Below, in pieces: positions 1-10,568 of a stretch of DNA of 64,000 nucleotides. The stretch is from Plantago elongata. Taxonomy: Eukaryota; Streptophyta; Magnoliopsida; Lamiales; Plantaginaceae. Numbering within the stretch: the stretch's first letter is position 1; each line of letters opens with the position of its first letter. The stretch is from NCBI GenBank assembly GCA_036897095.1, contig JAYMSP010000051.1:1-64000 (forward strand), read 5' to 3'. The position numbers were made by a program, and so were the translations under genes. The notes beneath the pieces are model-generated. The model was not told where the DNA came from and did not search any database. It was given only the letters and a program-made list of their open reading frames with translations.

Positions 1-169
1 GAACTTGTCGATTTTATACATGAATTATCACAAAAGCTACAGATACTGAAAGCATAGCCACATACAAGCAAAAAGTTTCCCAGAAAAAAAAAATTATGTT
101 TGCTCAAATATAAGTTAAAAACAGGGTACTCTAATTATGATTCTTAACAACTGTATGTACATCATCATA

Positions 170-332
170 TTACTTTTTCTCCTGTAGACTGGCAAAATCC
201 AATATACTTATATCAATGTGGATAATTAGCATCATTGCTAGTCGAACATCACTTCTACTGGCAGCACTCAGCAGTATGCCAAATATCCCCTTTTCTTGGA
301 AGAATTCTTTGAAAAACATGCCCTCAAGCAAC
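170..332 (-). other. Possible terminal exon of unknown gene
   Basis: After a good acceptor (AATTGCAG) the minus strand reads LLEGMFFKEFFQEKGIFGIL and stays open to a TAA at 170-172, giving about 53 codons. It could be a further exon of the decayed ARM gene, an alternative 3' end, or the tail of a gene whose other exons are gone. Part of it (about 270-332) lies in the block copied near 4.1 kb. No family was recognised. Confidence 0.25.
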
Positions 333-785
333 CTGCAATTTCCCAGTCAAAACACAGCAGACTGATCAGTTTCTTGAACAGTCTCGAAAACCGAAAGTAA
401 ACATTTACAAAATCTCGAAAAGCAGCACGACCACAAACAGTTTATTCCATTTTGATATATTTGTAAAATATATTTATTTAGCTAGATTCTTCCATTTTAA
501 CCTAATATTGATGCAATGCAATAATCTTTTTCATTTAAGGAATCAATTACGGAAATAAATTGTACGACCTTCAACTATATGGTACAAAAGATGGCCATTA
601 GATATAGAAGATTTTGACAAGGGAAAGTAGGAAACAGATTGGACAAATGCCAGATCAGTTTTCTATGTTTATGTTAGTCGAGGGACCAAAAAGGCAAACA
701 GTCGTACCATAGCTAGGTCTTTTTCAGTCGATAATGGCTGGAGAGGTCTCAAGTTTGGATCATTTTCATACTTGAGCTATATTGC
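270..785. repeat. Source copy of segmental duplication
   Basis: This block recurs in the same orientation at about 4117-4675. The shared order is a TGCCAAATAT...GAAGAATTC part, a TTTACAAAATCTCGAAAAG part, then a part containing AAAAGATGGCCATTAGATAT and GACCAAAAAGGCAAACAGTC. It covers the last coding exon of the decayed ARM gene. By eye identity is high, with small indels. Confidence 0.8.
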
Positions 786-2865
786 TTTGAATTGTGATTT
801 CCTTGACCTGGTAAAGTTTAGAAGAAAAAGAGATTAAGTTGATGTTATCATACCATGTTCAAGAGTGGGAGCCTGAATATATGTGTACAAGAGCCAATCA
901 TTCTGTGAGTTTTAGCTAACCCAAATATATTTCTGAAGGATTAAGAGAGAAAAATAATTTTGTTCTCATGGAAAAATTGAGCATTTGCATCTGCACAAGA
1001 AATCATGTTTTACCAGTAAAACTGTTTCATCATCATCAGCATGCATCCACTTGAAGAAAAGTGGAAACATACGACTAAAATGAGCAACAAGTATGAAGCC
1101 GAGACAGTTAAGTAGCGGATCAATATGTTTCAGCCATGCAGTATGCCTCTCCTTGTTCCTCGGTTGCCTTTCCGAATGATTTAACATTTCAGCCAGCAAC
1201 TTCTCATTCCTATGTATATGTCAACGAATAGAAATTAAGTCTATATGTTGTGGCCAGAAAATATTCATTGTCTTCTGAAATTACAAGGACAATTATCTTA
1301 CTAATATAATATTTAGTTGCTAAAATTAAAGCTCTCTTTCACTTGTTTTTCACACAGGAATAATAGAAGACATAAAAGCATCGTGCAAAGTTTATACCAT
1401 GAACTACGAGGATTGCTATGTTGAGTCAAAGTGACAAGGAGCACAGACATCTCAACTACATTTTTCCACTTAGTGTCATCGGAAGCAATATTTTCGCGGC
1501 AAGCATCGAGAATTACACCTGCATATCCACCAATCTCAGAAGTGCTTATCCTTCTTGCAAGGTGAATAAAGGTTATCATGCCCTGGCCCTGAAAGTTGAA
1601 CCAGGGGAACTCACTCATACCCGTGATTGCATTTAATAATGAATCGTCAAGGGGAAAATAGCATTGAATCCAACACCATACATGCACAACAAGCTAGTTT
1701 TTAGAGTCTAGGCACTGCTCAAAGACTCATGACGATGTTGCTCAAACTTGGCATGAACAAAAACCAGGTCTAGCTCTAAACTTCTATATGGAGAAGACTG
1801 AACTAAACCTAAAACCAATATTTACGAGTCACAAGCAGCAAAATGAGAGGGAAAAAAAACAAAGGTAAGAACTAAGAACACCTCAGATATTGCAATATTT
1901 TCATCATATAGAAAAGTAAACAAGTTCATAACGTGCTGCCAACTATCTTTAGGGGAGAGAACTGTACTTATCACAGCTATTACAGTACAGTACAGAATAA
2001 ACTAACAAACTATTCCACCGAGATACATCATTTTGGCTGTCAAGTATCCAGAAAACATATATTTTGCGGACAACCAAAGATTACAGCTGACACAGGATGT
2101 AAAGACAAAGCCAAATTTGCCATAGTTGCAACCAAGACTACTCTACAATATAAGAAAGCCACCAAAAACATACATCCTTAGACCAATAGCTGAAAGGACT
2201 TGTAACCGATAGCTTACTTTCACCTCCGGAGACCAGTGATCAAGAGCTGTGAGAGCACACGGAATAACCAACGGGCATAACTTCCCCAAATAAGGAGTAT
2301 CTACCTACAAGAAAACCACATTGCATCAAATTCAAAACCATTCCCATACACAAACTCGGAAGAATCACAGATAAACAAATTAATTCACACCTGAGTAACA
2401 AGCCATCTCAACTGATGCGCAGCCAAGATAGCATAAGCCGAAACTGCATCATTCTCATCACTCGTATCAATCGCACTCTCCTTTATACTCCCTTTAACCA
2501 AAGGCAATACCTTTGGCATTAACTCAACCTCTTCTCCCTCTCCAAAACACAACCACTCAAGTCCAAATCCAAGTCATGGCATTTCGTCGAACATTTGGCA
2601 TGCATCGACTCATCATCAAAGTATGCCCCCGCAAACCCTTGAAAGGCAGCGACTGCCGAAACGGAGAGAGATCCCCGGACCCATGAAAGGTGCTGGGAAG
2701 TGGAGGTTGAGGCAGAGGCTAAAGCAGCACATCACATGGTGAAATCTTGGATGGTGATTGGAGGTCCGAGAAGGGATTGGAGTGAGGATTTGATGGAGAC
2801 GTGTGGTGTGGGTTCGGGAGAAGTGTAGGGGGTTCCGGAGAGGGAAATTTGCAGGGTTTGGGAGT
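669..2865 (-). pseudogene. Decayed ARM-repeat protein gene (At2g39910-like)
   Basis: The pieces resemble the plant ARM-repeat family typified by Arabidopsis At2g39910, whose molecular role I do not know. Readable exons on the minus strand are about 2860-2391, 2304-2218 (VDTPYLGKLCPLVIPCALTA), 1588-1398 (starts GQGMITFIHLARR), 1209-1014 (NEKLLAEMLNHSERQPRNKE, ends DDDETVLL) and 776-669 (LKYENDPNLRPL, ends in TAA). Splice sites and phases agree between the listed exons. Several signs point to a dead gene. The first exon has no upstream in-frame ATG. It has an in-frame TGA at 2732-2734 and needs a one-base frame change near 2570-2600. The family's segment between the DDDETVLL exon and the last exon (about 70 residues, from memory) cannot be found between 777 and 1013. 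Assembly error or a diverged but live gene remain possible. Confidence 0.6.
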
Positions 2866-2869
2866 GTAA

Positions 2870-4116
2870 TCTGGAAAATTCAATCAATTAAATGTTAGAT
2901 GAATTTGAATTGATAAAAAAACAACAAACTGCTAGCAGCTCTATTGATGAATTTGAATCGGATGTAAAGTGAAAACAAGTATGTTTTTTACCGGAGTAGA
3001 TTGTCTGCCATAGTTTTCGACATGGAAATTGGAAGCAGCTCTGTTGATTTTTAAAGCTAACCAGTACTGTGTTCAATTGGAGAAGAAGAAGTTAAAATTG
3101 GGGCTAAACGACATCGTCGAAGGCAATTCAGACTGCCCTAATTTTAATTCTAAGCTGACTTGAATAATTAAGTACATGTGTACAAAGATAACCGACTCCC
3201 GTGCATCACAACAAGCTCCCTCATGAGTGGTTTATTATGACCGCGATTACCCCAGATCGACCAACAGGTCATGACAAAATATTGAAATGCTCCTTTCGCA
3301 AGAAGCTTTGTACCTCGTTTGGAGTGTACGCGCGATTAAGCTCCCGATTGGCCTGCTCGTCCACTCTAGCTCCCACAGTACTCACAATGTCTTAAATCTC
3401 TGCCTTTTTGAGGTTCCTGAACTTATAAATCTCACCAAAATACCTGTTCACAATCTGTCCCATACCCACCTGATCCGAAACAACAACCCCATTCGTAGTC
3501 TGAAGTTCATAAATCTCGTTCTTATCCCTACACCGAGAAGCATGTGAGTGGCAGAATGTATAAATAAAAATGTTACGTGAGTGGAGATCTGACAAAGGCT
3601 TGGCTCGATTCGTTAAGGTTCGAGTTCGGCTTATTCGAGACGGCAACGAGTCGAGCTCGAGTCTCATTTTATTCTTGTTTATCTACCTGAGTTGGACTCG
3701 GCTCGATAAGGCTCGTTAAAGTATATAATTTTAATAATAAATCTATATGTTAAATTATTAATACAATTCCGCCCCTATAAAAGAACAACAATTTGTTTAT
3801 TCACGTCTTTTTGGGAAAAATAGAAAGTAATTAAGAATTGAGTGGCAATATTGTAATAAAAAGTGAAGGGGTAGGAGTGTTATTGTAATAATGGAAAATT
3901 GTATATCTTTTGGTGAAAGTCTAAAACGTAAAATTGTATCTCTTCGAGAGACAGGAGAGTATTACTTTTAATAGATAAGGTTCATTATCTTTTTTAAGTT
4001 GAGCCTCTTTTTTCTTTTACTTGGTTTTGTTCACGAGCCCAACTCAGTTGAGTTCGAGTCGGTATTATAATATTCTATTCAACTGGTTTAGGTGCACTAT
4101 GTATAATGTATTAAGC
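2870..4116. other. Spacer with LINE-like scrap
   Basis: No gene was found. Around 3395-3560 the minus strand reads RDKNEIYELQTTNGVVVSDQ followed by a tract ending YFGEIYK. This resembles the linker before the reverse transcriptase in plant L1-type LINEs and is probably a short LINE scrap. Between about 3595 and 4080 there are many GGCTCG, CGAGTCG and GAGTTCGAGTC words near both edges of an AT-rich core. This looks like a worn hAT-type MITE, but I could not define its ends. Confidence 0.35.
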
Positions 4117-4675
4117 CAAATATTCCCTTTTTTGGGAAGAATTCTTTGCATGCCTTCGAGCAATTTCACAGTTAAAAACACAACAGATTGATTAGTTTCT
4201 TTAACAGTTTCGAAAATCGAAAGTAAAATGAGCATTTACAAAATCTCGAAAAGTAGTACGACTATGAAGAGTTTCTATTTCCATTTTGATATAAATTAAT
4301 TTTGTTAGATTCTTCCATTCAACTTAATATTGATGCAATGCAATAATCGGGATTGTATGTTATACCGCTTGAGCGGTCAACTTCCCATTTAAATTGAATT
4401 TTTTATAAAAAAAAATGATTTTCAATTGGAATAAGCACATTAAAATTCTATTTTAAACCATCTTTAAATAACCGGTACGACATTCAACCATATGTTTCAA
4501 AAGATGGCCATTAGATATAGAAGATTTTGACCAGGGAAACAGATTGGGCAAATGCCAGATCAATTTTCTATGTTTAAGGGACCAAAAAGGCAAACAGTCG
4601 TACCATAGCCAGTTCTTTTTCAGTCGATAATGGTTGAGCCAAGTTCGGATCATTTTCATACTTGAGCCATATTCC
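4117..4675. repeat. Second copy of ARM-gene tail
   Basis: This is a same-orientation copy of 270-785. On the minus strand its second half still reads KYENDPNLAQPLSTEKELAM, matching the last exon of the decayed ARM gene with two residues missing (RPLQP against AQP). There is no upstream exon, so it is a gene-tail fragment. It lies just upstream of the first C2 gene. Confidence 0.8.
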
Positions 4676-4992
4676 TAATTTGTAAAATGTTTAAAATTCA
4701 AAAGAATATGATATTTTTGACTCAATGGTTGATCTTAGCTTCACTAGAAGGGGAAAACCTGAGGTGGATTTGCCTATAAACATGCTAACTAAATTCCATC
4801 AGTTAATGTTTACCATCCTATCCGTGGGTTGAAATCAAAGAACAACCTCTCATTATCCCAAAAAAAAAAAAAAATCGTCCTTCCACACTTCTTCCCTGCC
4901 TTCGTCGTCGTCCTCCTCTCTGCAAGGTGGGCGGCGAAGATTTAATTTTCCGTTTCCATATCCCCTCCTGGATACCAAGAATTATTATAGCC

Positions 4993-6078
4993 ATGTCTCT
5001 CCTGGAGATTACCATTATCTCTGCGCAAGACCTTCCACCCGTATCCAAAATGTTGCGCACCTTCACAGTGGCATACATGCACCCTGACCACAAGTTGACC
5101 ACCAGGGTCGATCACCACGGCCATACGAATCCCACATGGAATTACAGGATCGCTTTCCATGTTGACGAAAAGTTCATCAGGCAAGAATCATCTTCCATCA
5201 CAATCGAGATCTATAATGTAGCATGGTTAAGGGACCTTCCTATAGGTACAACTCACCTTTTCATCAACAATTTGTCACCACCCTTGCACAAAAATCCAAG
5301 CTTTCGCCGGGTTTCCCTCCAAATTGCTCGTCCATCGGGCCATTTGCAGGGTAATCTAAACCTTGGTGTCCAGCTTATTCCAAGTACCATTCCAGGATGT
5401 GAATTGAACTTGGGACCAATGATACAAAGTGACGAGGCTTTATACGAAGACGAAAAGGTTCATGCCCTGGACCAGCCCAAAAGCGAAAAAATCATCGAAG
5501 AGTATCTGGAGGATCAAGTAAAGAATCTTCCAGGAATACAAATAGCACCGGTCGGAAGCGAAAACATGAGCTCTTCTACCAGCAAGACCGGGCCTGAGAT
5601 CGAATCGAGGACCGCAATAAGCACTGCCGCAAACTCTCTATTCTCAGCTATGCGGCCAATACCAACGGAGGTAGCAGAAGAATTGAGAAAGGGAGTGTAT
5701 TCAAATGAATGGAACGATTACGGAAGCTCCATATTTGAGAATTGGACAGAACCAAATAGCAGAGAGGAAAATCACATGCTGCGATCCAGAAGCGGGAGAT
5801 GGATAGAAGAGGACCAAATACCCCTGAATCCAGAAAAGAAGCGGATAGCCGGGGATCAGATCCCCCTGAAGCCTGAAAAGAAACCGAGCCATCATCATAA
5901 AAGACGCCCTGAGAGCCGAAAAGGCCTAATGTCGTGCTTTGGAAATGCATACGGGTTTCAGTTCAGTTTCATATGCGGATCCAAAGCGATGAAGAAGAGG
6001 AAGATGAACAGGAACATTAAAAATAAGTTTCATAAGGTTGACGTTCCGCAAGAAAACACACACGGCTTTTATGTGTGA
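4993..6078 (+). CDS. C2-domain protein, copy 1
   Basis: This is a single-exon gene of 361 codons. The frame is open upstream to about 4927 but has no ATG there, so the first ATG (4993, MSLLEITIISAQDL) is the start. Residues 1-130 form a plant C2 domain of the SRC2/CaLB kind (compare Arabidopsis At2g33320): LLEITIISAQDL, the HPDHKLTTRVDHHG loop, TNPTWNYRIAF, the WLRD strand, and a final RPSGHLQGNLNLGVQL. Such domains bind membranes or phospholipids, often with calcium. The middle is acidic and probably disordered. The C terminus from about residue 314 carries the cysteine-bearing SCFGNAYGFQFSFICG block seen in this subfamily, then a basic tail. It belongs to a local set with the genes at 10569 and 14219. 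It lacks the conserved MRSMPL block of its neighbours. Confidence 0.85.
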   Translation: MSLLEITIISAQDLPPVSKMLRTFTVAYMHPDHKLTTRVDHHGHTNPTWNYRIAFHVDEKFIRQESSSITIEIYNVAWLRDLPIGTTHLFINNLSPPLHKNPSFRRVSLQIARPSGHLQGNLNLGVQLIPSTIPGCELNLGPMIQSDEALYEDEKVHALDQPKSEKIIEEYLEDQVKNLPGIQIAPVGSENMSSSTSKTGPEIESRTAISTAANSLFSAMRPIPTEVAEELRKGVYSNEWNDYGSSIFENWTEPNSREENHMLRSRSGRWIEEDQIPLNPEKKRIAGDQIPLKPEKKPSHHHKRRPESRKGLMSCFGNAYGFQFSFICGSKAMKKRKMNRNIKNKFHKVDVPQENTHGFYV

Positions 6079-7337
6079 GTTGTCGATGAGGCCTGTAATT
6101 TTAGTTTGAATGACCTGCAGGCTCAAGAAGTTAGTTCTTATATTTCTTGCCAGGATCAATTGGAATTCTTTTATTTTTGTTCATTTTTCAAACTCTGTCA
6201 GATTTCATATGGCAGAATATTGCTATTATCAGATCCAGTGACAGAATAATTGTCTCACATGGTTTGTGATTGTAATAAAAATTGGAGTAGGATATATGTA
6301 CAATAATGTATATAAATCAAAAGCTTTCTCCTCATTTTTAAACTACAAACATGGCGATAAATTAAGTAACAATCGGAAATCCTATGCATATAAATGCAAA
6401 TGATGACATAACTGGAAATACCATAATCCTAGGAAAGCATGAACTGAAAATTTAATTTAGCAAGACAGTTAATCATCCAAAAATATTGTAAAAGATCAAT
6501 GTGAAGAATTTAATCGGTTATTCTTTTTTTTTTCCCATTGCTCCCAATAGTACGGTATTTTTCCTTCGACGATTCCTCCAAAGACTTGAGCTCCATTTTC
6601 CATTTTCATCCACTCGAATAATAGTATAAGCGTATTATTTTCATCCTTTTCAGGACGAACTATATATAATTGTTACAAACTTACAAGTATATAAATCCAA
6701 TTGTATAGTTCTAATAATTACAATAATAAAAGAATCCTAATTGGATTATACAAGTGCCGGCCACAAAAACTAACAGATTGATCTAAAGCAAATCAATCGG
6801 GTACATGAAGTGACGGAGAAAAAATATACTCCCACAATAATATAATATAAGTAATTCAATAATCTTTTTAAGTATTATATTAATAAATTATAATTTAATT
6901 ATACTTCCAATACTTATAATGAAAAGAAGTACGTAACTTAGTCAAGAAATAAGACTAAAATGATAGTATTCAGGTCTACGCACTACATCAAATCCAAAAT
7001 ATTCTACTCCCTCTTTATTCCGGAGAACTTTACTCATTTATCATTTTTCATCCGTTTCACATAACTTTATACATTACTGAAAAAGAAAAAAGAAATTATA
7101 CCCCACCACGAAAAAATTATAAACTATCTCAACTTTACATATAAATTACACATTTGTCATTTTTGGCTCATTGTTGTTCATATCGGCAAATTCTGACGCC
7201 ATTTTTAGTCGCTGGAGAATTATGACGAATTAGACCTAGAAAACGTTCCAACATTGAATTTCGGCTCCAGGGGTATACCCGCGTCCCCGGAAAACGATCC
7301 TAGGCGGGGACTGGGGGGGATTTGCCCGTCCCAGTGA
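6079..7337. other. AT-rich spacer after first C2 gene
   Basis: It holds the 3' untranslated region of the first C2 gene and AT-rich DNA. CTCCCTCTTTATTCC at about 7008-7022 looks like one end of a Stowaway MITE, but no opposite end was found. A GC-richer patch at 7255-7330 directly precedes the outer MULE. No coding signal was seen. Confidence 0.5.
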
Positions 7338-9049
7338 AGAAAAATAGTAAAATTAGTCTATTAACTATACTTAGTTGGCACACGTAATATCAAATTTAAA
7401 AACTTATTAAATTCAATACTCTAACTATATGTGGTTGACACAAACCGTGTCAAATTTAAAAGTTATGCAAATTTAGTCCAGATAGTTAATGCTATTGGCA
7501 ATCATCATGATAACCTCAAAATTAGTGGACCAAATGTGAATTTTCATCAAAATTTGTCTTCATGACTAACAACAACAATTCTTACCTTAAATTTGTTATT
7601 TTTGTAAACACCATAACTTTTTTTAAAATATTTAAAAACTTCTAATTAATCATCTTAATATGAAAAAAAATACTTCATTACACAAATTACGTACAAAATG
7701 AATTTGATGTTATCCAAAACTAAAAATTCATGAAATGAGAATCTTTGTTACTATTGTTTAATAAGATTTTATTATTTTCTTTATTCTTTATTTTCCTTCT
7801 GTCTTTCAATTATAAGCTACATAGATTAAACATTGTTGATCATGTAATTTTCATAAGTATATTTGGTGGCAAAAGTTATTTTAGCCATTACATTTGTGGT
7901 TATGATACTATTTGATTACAAGCCCCACATTGTGCTATTTTTGTACATCAAATTTACCTAATTTTTAAATTTGATATTGTTTGTACCAACCATATATAGT
8001 TAATTCACTAAATTTATCAATCACGCATAGTTAAAAGGAAAGATTACAAAAACCTTTTTAAAAAAGAGTGAAATATATATCAAATACATTCATCTTTTTC
8101 TGAAAACTCTATGCAGTTAGTTGATTCCGTTAGTCAACGTTAGTTAACACTTTAAAAGTCAACTTTTTCAATTTTTAGTTAAAAAAATTAATTTCTAAAA
8201 ATTTCAAAATAAAAAATTAATTAATATAAATTAATCCATAAAATTATAATTCTTAAAAATTACTACACAAATTCCTAATTCTTCTTCATCTTATTTAATC
8301 AACCATGGTGGATCCAAAAAATCCCAACTGAAGAATGAGGCAAGAAAGAGGGATCTGGGAGATGAATTTCTTCCAGCTGGGCCGGGCTTAGAGAAACCGG
8401 TCCGTATCTTGGCTTGGCAATTTTTGCTGCCATGGCGGTTTCCGATTGATTCTCTTTGCTTGTTGTTACAGATCTGAGCCTACTTTCTAAACAAAAAGAA
8501 CAAAAAACAAACCATGGTGAATTCCTAATTCTTTTTCTTCCGTCTCTCAATTTCAGGCTACAATTCGGTCTCTCCTTTCAAACATGTGTTCAAATTGGCG
8601 GTTAGTAGTGGTGAAAATGATGGTTGGAGTTTGTGGAAAATGATGAGACTATTTTATAGTTTATTAAAATTAGGGCGTATTTTGGTAAAAATAGTATTTA
8701 AGTATTTTGGAAATTGTGTGAGCTAATCTATACTAATCAAATTTTTTTTAATTTAGAAAATGATTTTTTGTAGTATTTGAAGAATTTTTATTTTTTTATT
8801 TTTTAAAAATATCGACCTTTTAGGATTGACTTCGTTGACCGAGCTCCGTTAGTTGACTCTTAACGGTAATGAAAGACGAATCTGAATTTAAGGAGGTCTG
8901 ATAGAGGAAAAATTAAAGTGGTAAAAGATATAGAGTTTTTTAGAAAATATGATATTTTTAGGGAGGTTTTTTAAATCATCTCTAGTTAAAATACTAAATT
9001 TGTCAAATTTTCAAACAATAGTTAAGAGAGCAAAATCTGCCATTTTCCC
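7338..9049. mobile_element. Outer MULE-type MITE, interrupted
   Basis: The element is flanked by the 9-bp target-site duplication TCCCAGTGA (7329-7337 and 9050-9058), the length typical of Mutator-like elements. Its ends are inverted repeats: the left starts AGAAAAATAGTAAAATTAGT and the complement of the right starts GGGAAAATGGCAGATTTTGC. Both continue into related ACTATATGTGGTTGACAC and ACTATATATGGTTGGTAC sequence. Without the inner insertion at 8037-8982 it would be about 757 bp. It has no transposase reading frame, so it is non-autonomous. Confidence 0.75.
8037..8982. mobile_element. Inner MULE-type element nested in the outer one
   Basis: The flanks carry the 9-bp duplication TAGTTAAAA (8028-8036 and 8983-8991). 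The ends are inverted: left GGAAAGATTACAAAAACC, complement of right GAGATGATTTAAAAAACC. Related GTTAGTCAAC-type words follow deeper in both arms. It sits close to the right end of the outer element, so it inserted later. Its centre (about 8300-8545) is less AT-rich than the arms and has a minus-strand open frame of 83 codons, possibly a captured host fragment (Pack-MULE). No transposase was seen. Confidence 0.7.
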
Positions 9050-9413
9050 TCCCAGTGATTCCCAGCTCCACCTAGCTTAATTAAACTTATCTTGTTTCCT
9101 TGGAGTACAGAAATATGCATCTTGTTGTTTTGTTTTGAATAAATGATCCAATTCCATTCCATCCATGTTATTCTATGGAATTTATTTTTGGTTCAGGAAT
9201 ACCATTCGTTTGTCTGTTCTAATTTTTCTAATAAAGCATGAAGTATTAGTTCCGTTGTGATATCCTTACATTAAGATACTTGTGTTACTTTCTAAGCCCT
9301 GTACTCATTTTTCATTATTATTAGCATTAGTCATGCAACTAGTAGTAACGACCCACCACGCTAATCACGATGCCCAGCATTCTCTATAACATTCCATAAA
9401 TGAAAAATATTAA

Positions 9414-10156
9414 CTAGACCAGAGTTATCTAATTTTAAATATTTTGAGGAGCTCAGGAGGATAAACTAGAGGAATTTAATCTTTAATATCTTGGGATTAT
9501 TTTTTATTTTGTTTCGGGAGTGCTTTGTGCCTTAAGTCTCGGTGAGAAGTATCTTGTATATTTTGAAGAGTCTCGTGACACACAACTCAAGTAACTAGCC
9601 ACTGCGATTTAGTTTTCAATATCCTGAGGGACCTCGATCACGTCTTAAATTAATTGCCAAGTAACCTGAAAGATGGCATAGGTGGAGGAATGTGATTAAG
9701 AATGGGTCCGGAGTGGATTTATGGTGTTTTTGACACCACCGTTGTCGTGTTAGTCGTGTCCAAATACTATCCAAAAAACGACTTAAGTGTCGTGATGGTT
9801 GATGTATGTTTATACCAAACTAGCACGCACACAAATGTGAACATCGGTAACATAGACACTACTAAATTGGTACACATGAATTGACGGTGAATTTTATCCT
9901 AGCATGAAACTGTTCGTGAGATCGTCTTTCAGTCTTTGGAGATGTTAGTAGTAACGGGTGCAGAAGTTGCTGGCTGAGGTGTGGATGTGAATTGGGATTA
10001 GTGTGTTTCTATTGTGTGTAATTGTTTACATTTTTCTGGAGAAGTGGTTTAGAACTTGCACTATGGTTGAAGACGTTATTTATTTATGTTTGTTTCTTTT
10101 GTAACTCCTCTTAATGTTCGATTCTTATTAATAAAATTTTGACCGATTCAAAAAAG
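9414..10156 (+). mobile_element. 5'-truncated LINE (L1-type) tail
   Basis: The stretch is flanked by a perfect 14-bp duplication ATGAAAAATATTAA (9400-9413 and 10157-10170). It ends in a typical plant L1 3' tail: TTTGTAACTCCTCTTAATG, then TTAATAAAATTTTGACC, then a short A run. The variable-length duplication, the A-rich 3' end and the lack of terminal repeats fit target-primed LINE insertion with 5' truncation. It has no recognisable reverse transcriptase. The 60-codon frame at 9702 inside it is not supported as a gene. Confidence 0.6.
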
Positions 10157-10568
10157 ATGAAAAATATTAAAGTTAAAATGAAAAATATAAAGAGAAACGA
10201 TACAAACTATATATATAACCTATTTAGGGATGCGTTATTTTATATAACCCCATTATTTTCGTCTATGTTAGCAGTTTGCTCAACCCAACTTTATTGTAAA
10301 ACTTAACTAATTGCTATTCTCACCTAAAACTCATGTCTAAAAATAGATTGATGAATGGTAGTGAAGAAAATGAGGGACTAATAATTTGAGGCCAACCAAT
10401 TTGAAGGGGAATTCAACTAGAAGAAGCAATGGTCTAGAAACATCAACACAAACAAAACTCCAAATAATCTTTGCAACAATGCATCTCCAACAGAACAACT
10501 CCAGACTTTCTCTAACTCTCTTCTTGATCCTACCTCCTTAGGCCTTCTAGCCTTGTCGCGGCTGGAGG
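10157..10568. other. Upstream region of second C2 gene
   Basis: This is promoter and leader space for the gene at 10569. It ends in a pyrimidine-rich stretch typical of a plant 5' leader. I did not assign a TATA box with confidence. Confidence 0.4.

Noticed and set aside
1418-1636. Plus-strand frame of 72 codons
   Set aside because: It is antisense to exon 3 of the decayed ARM gene, where the minus strand carries the family motifs.
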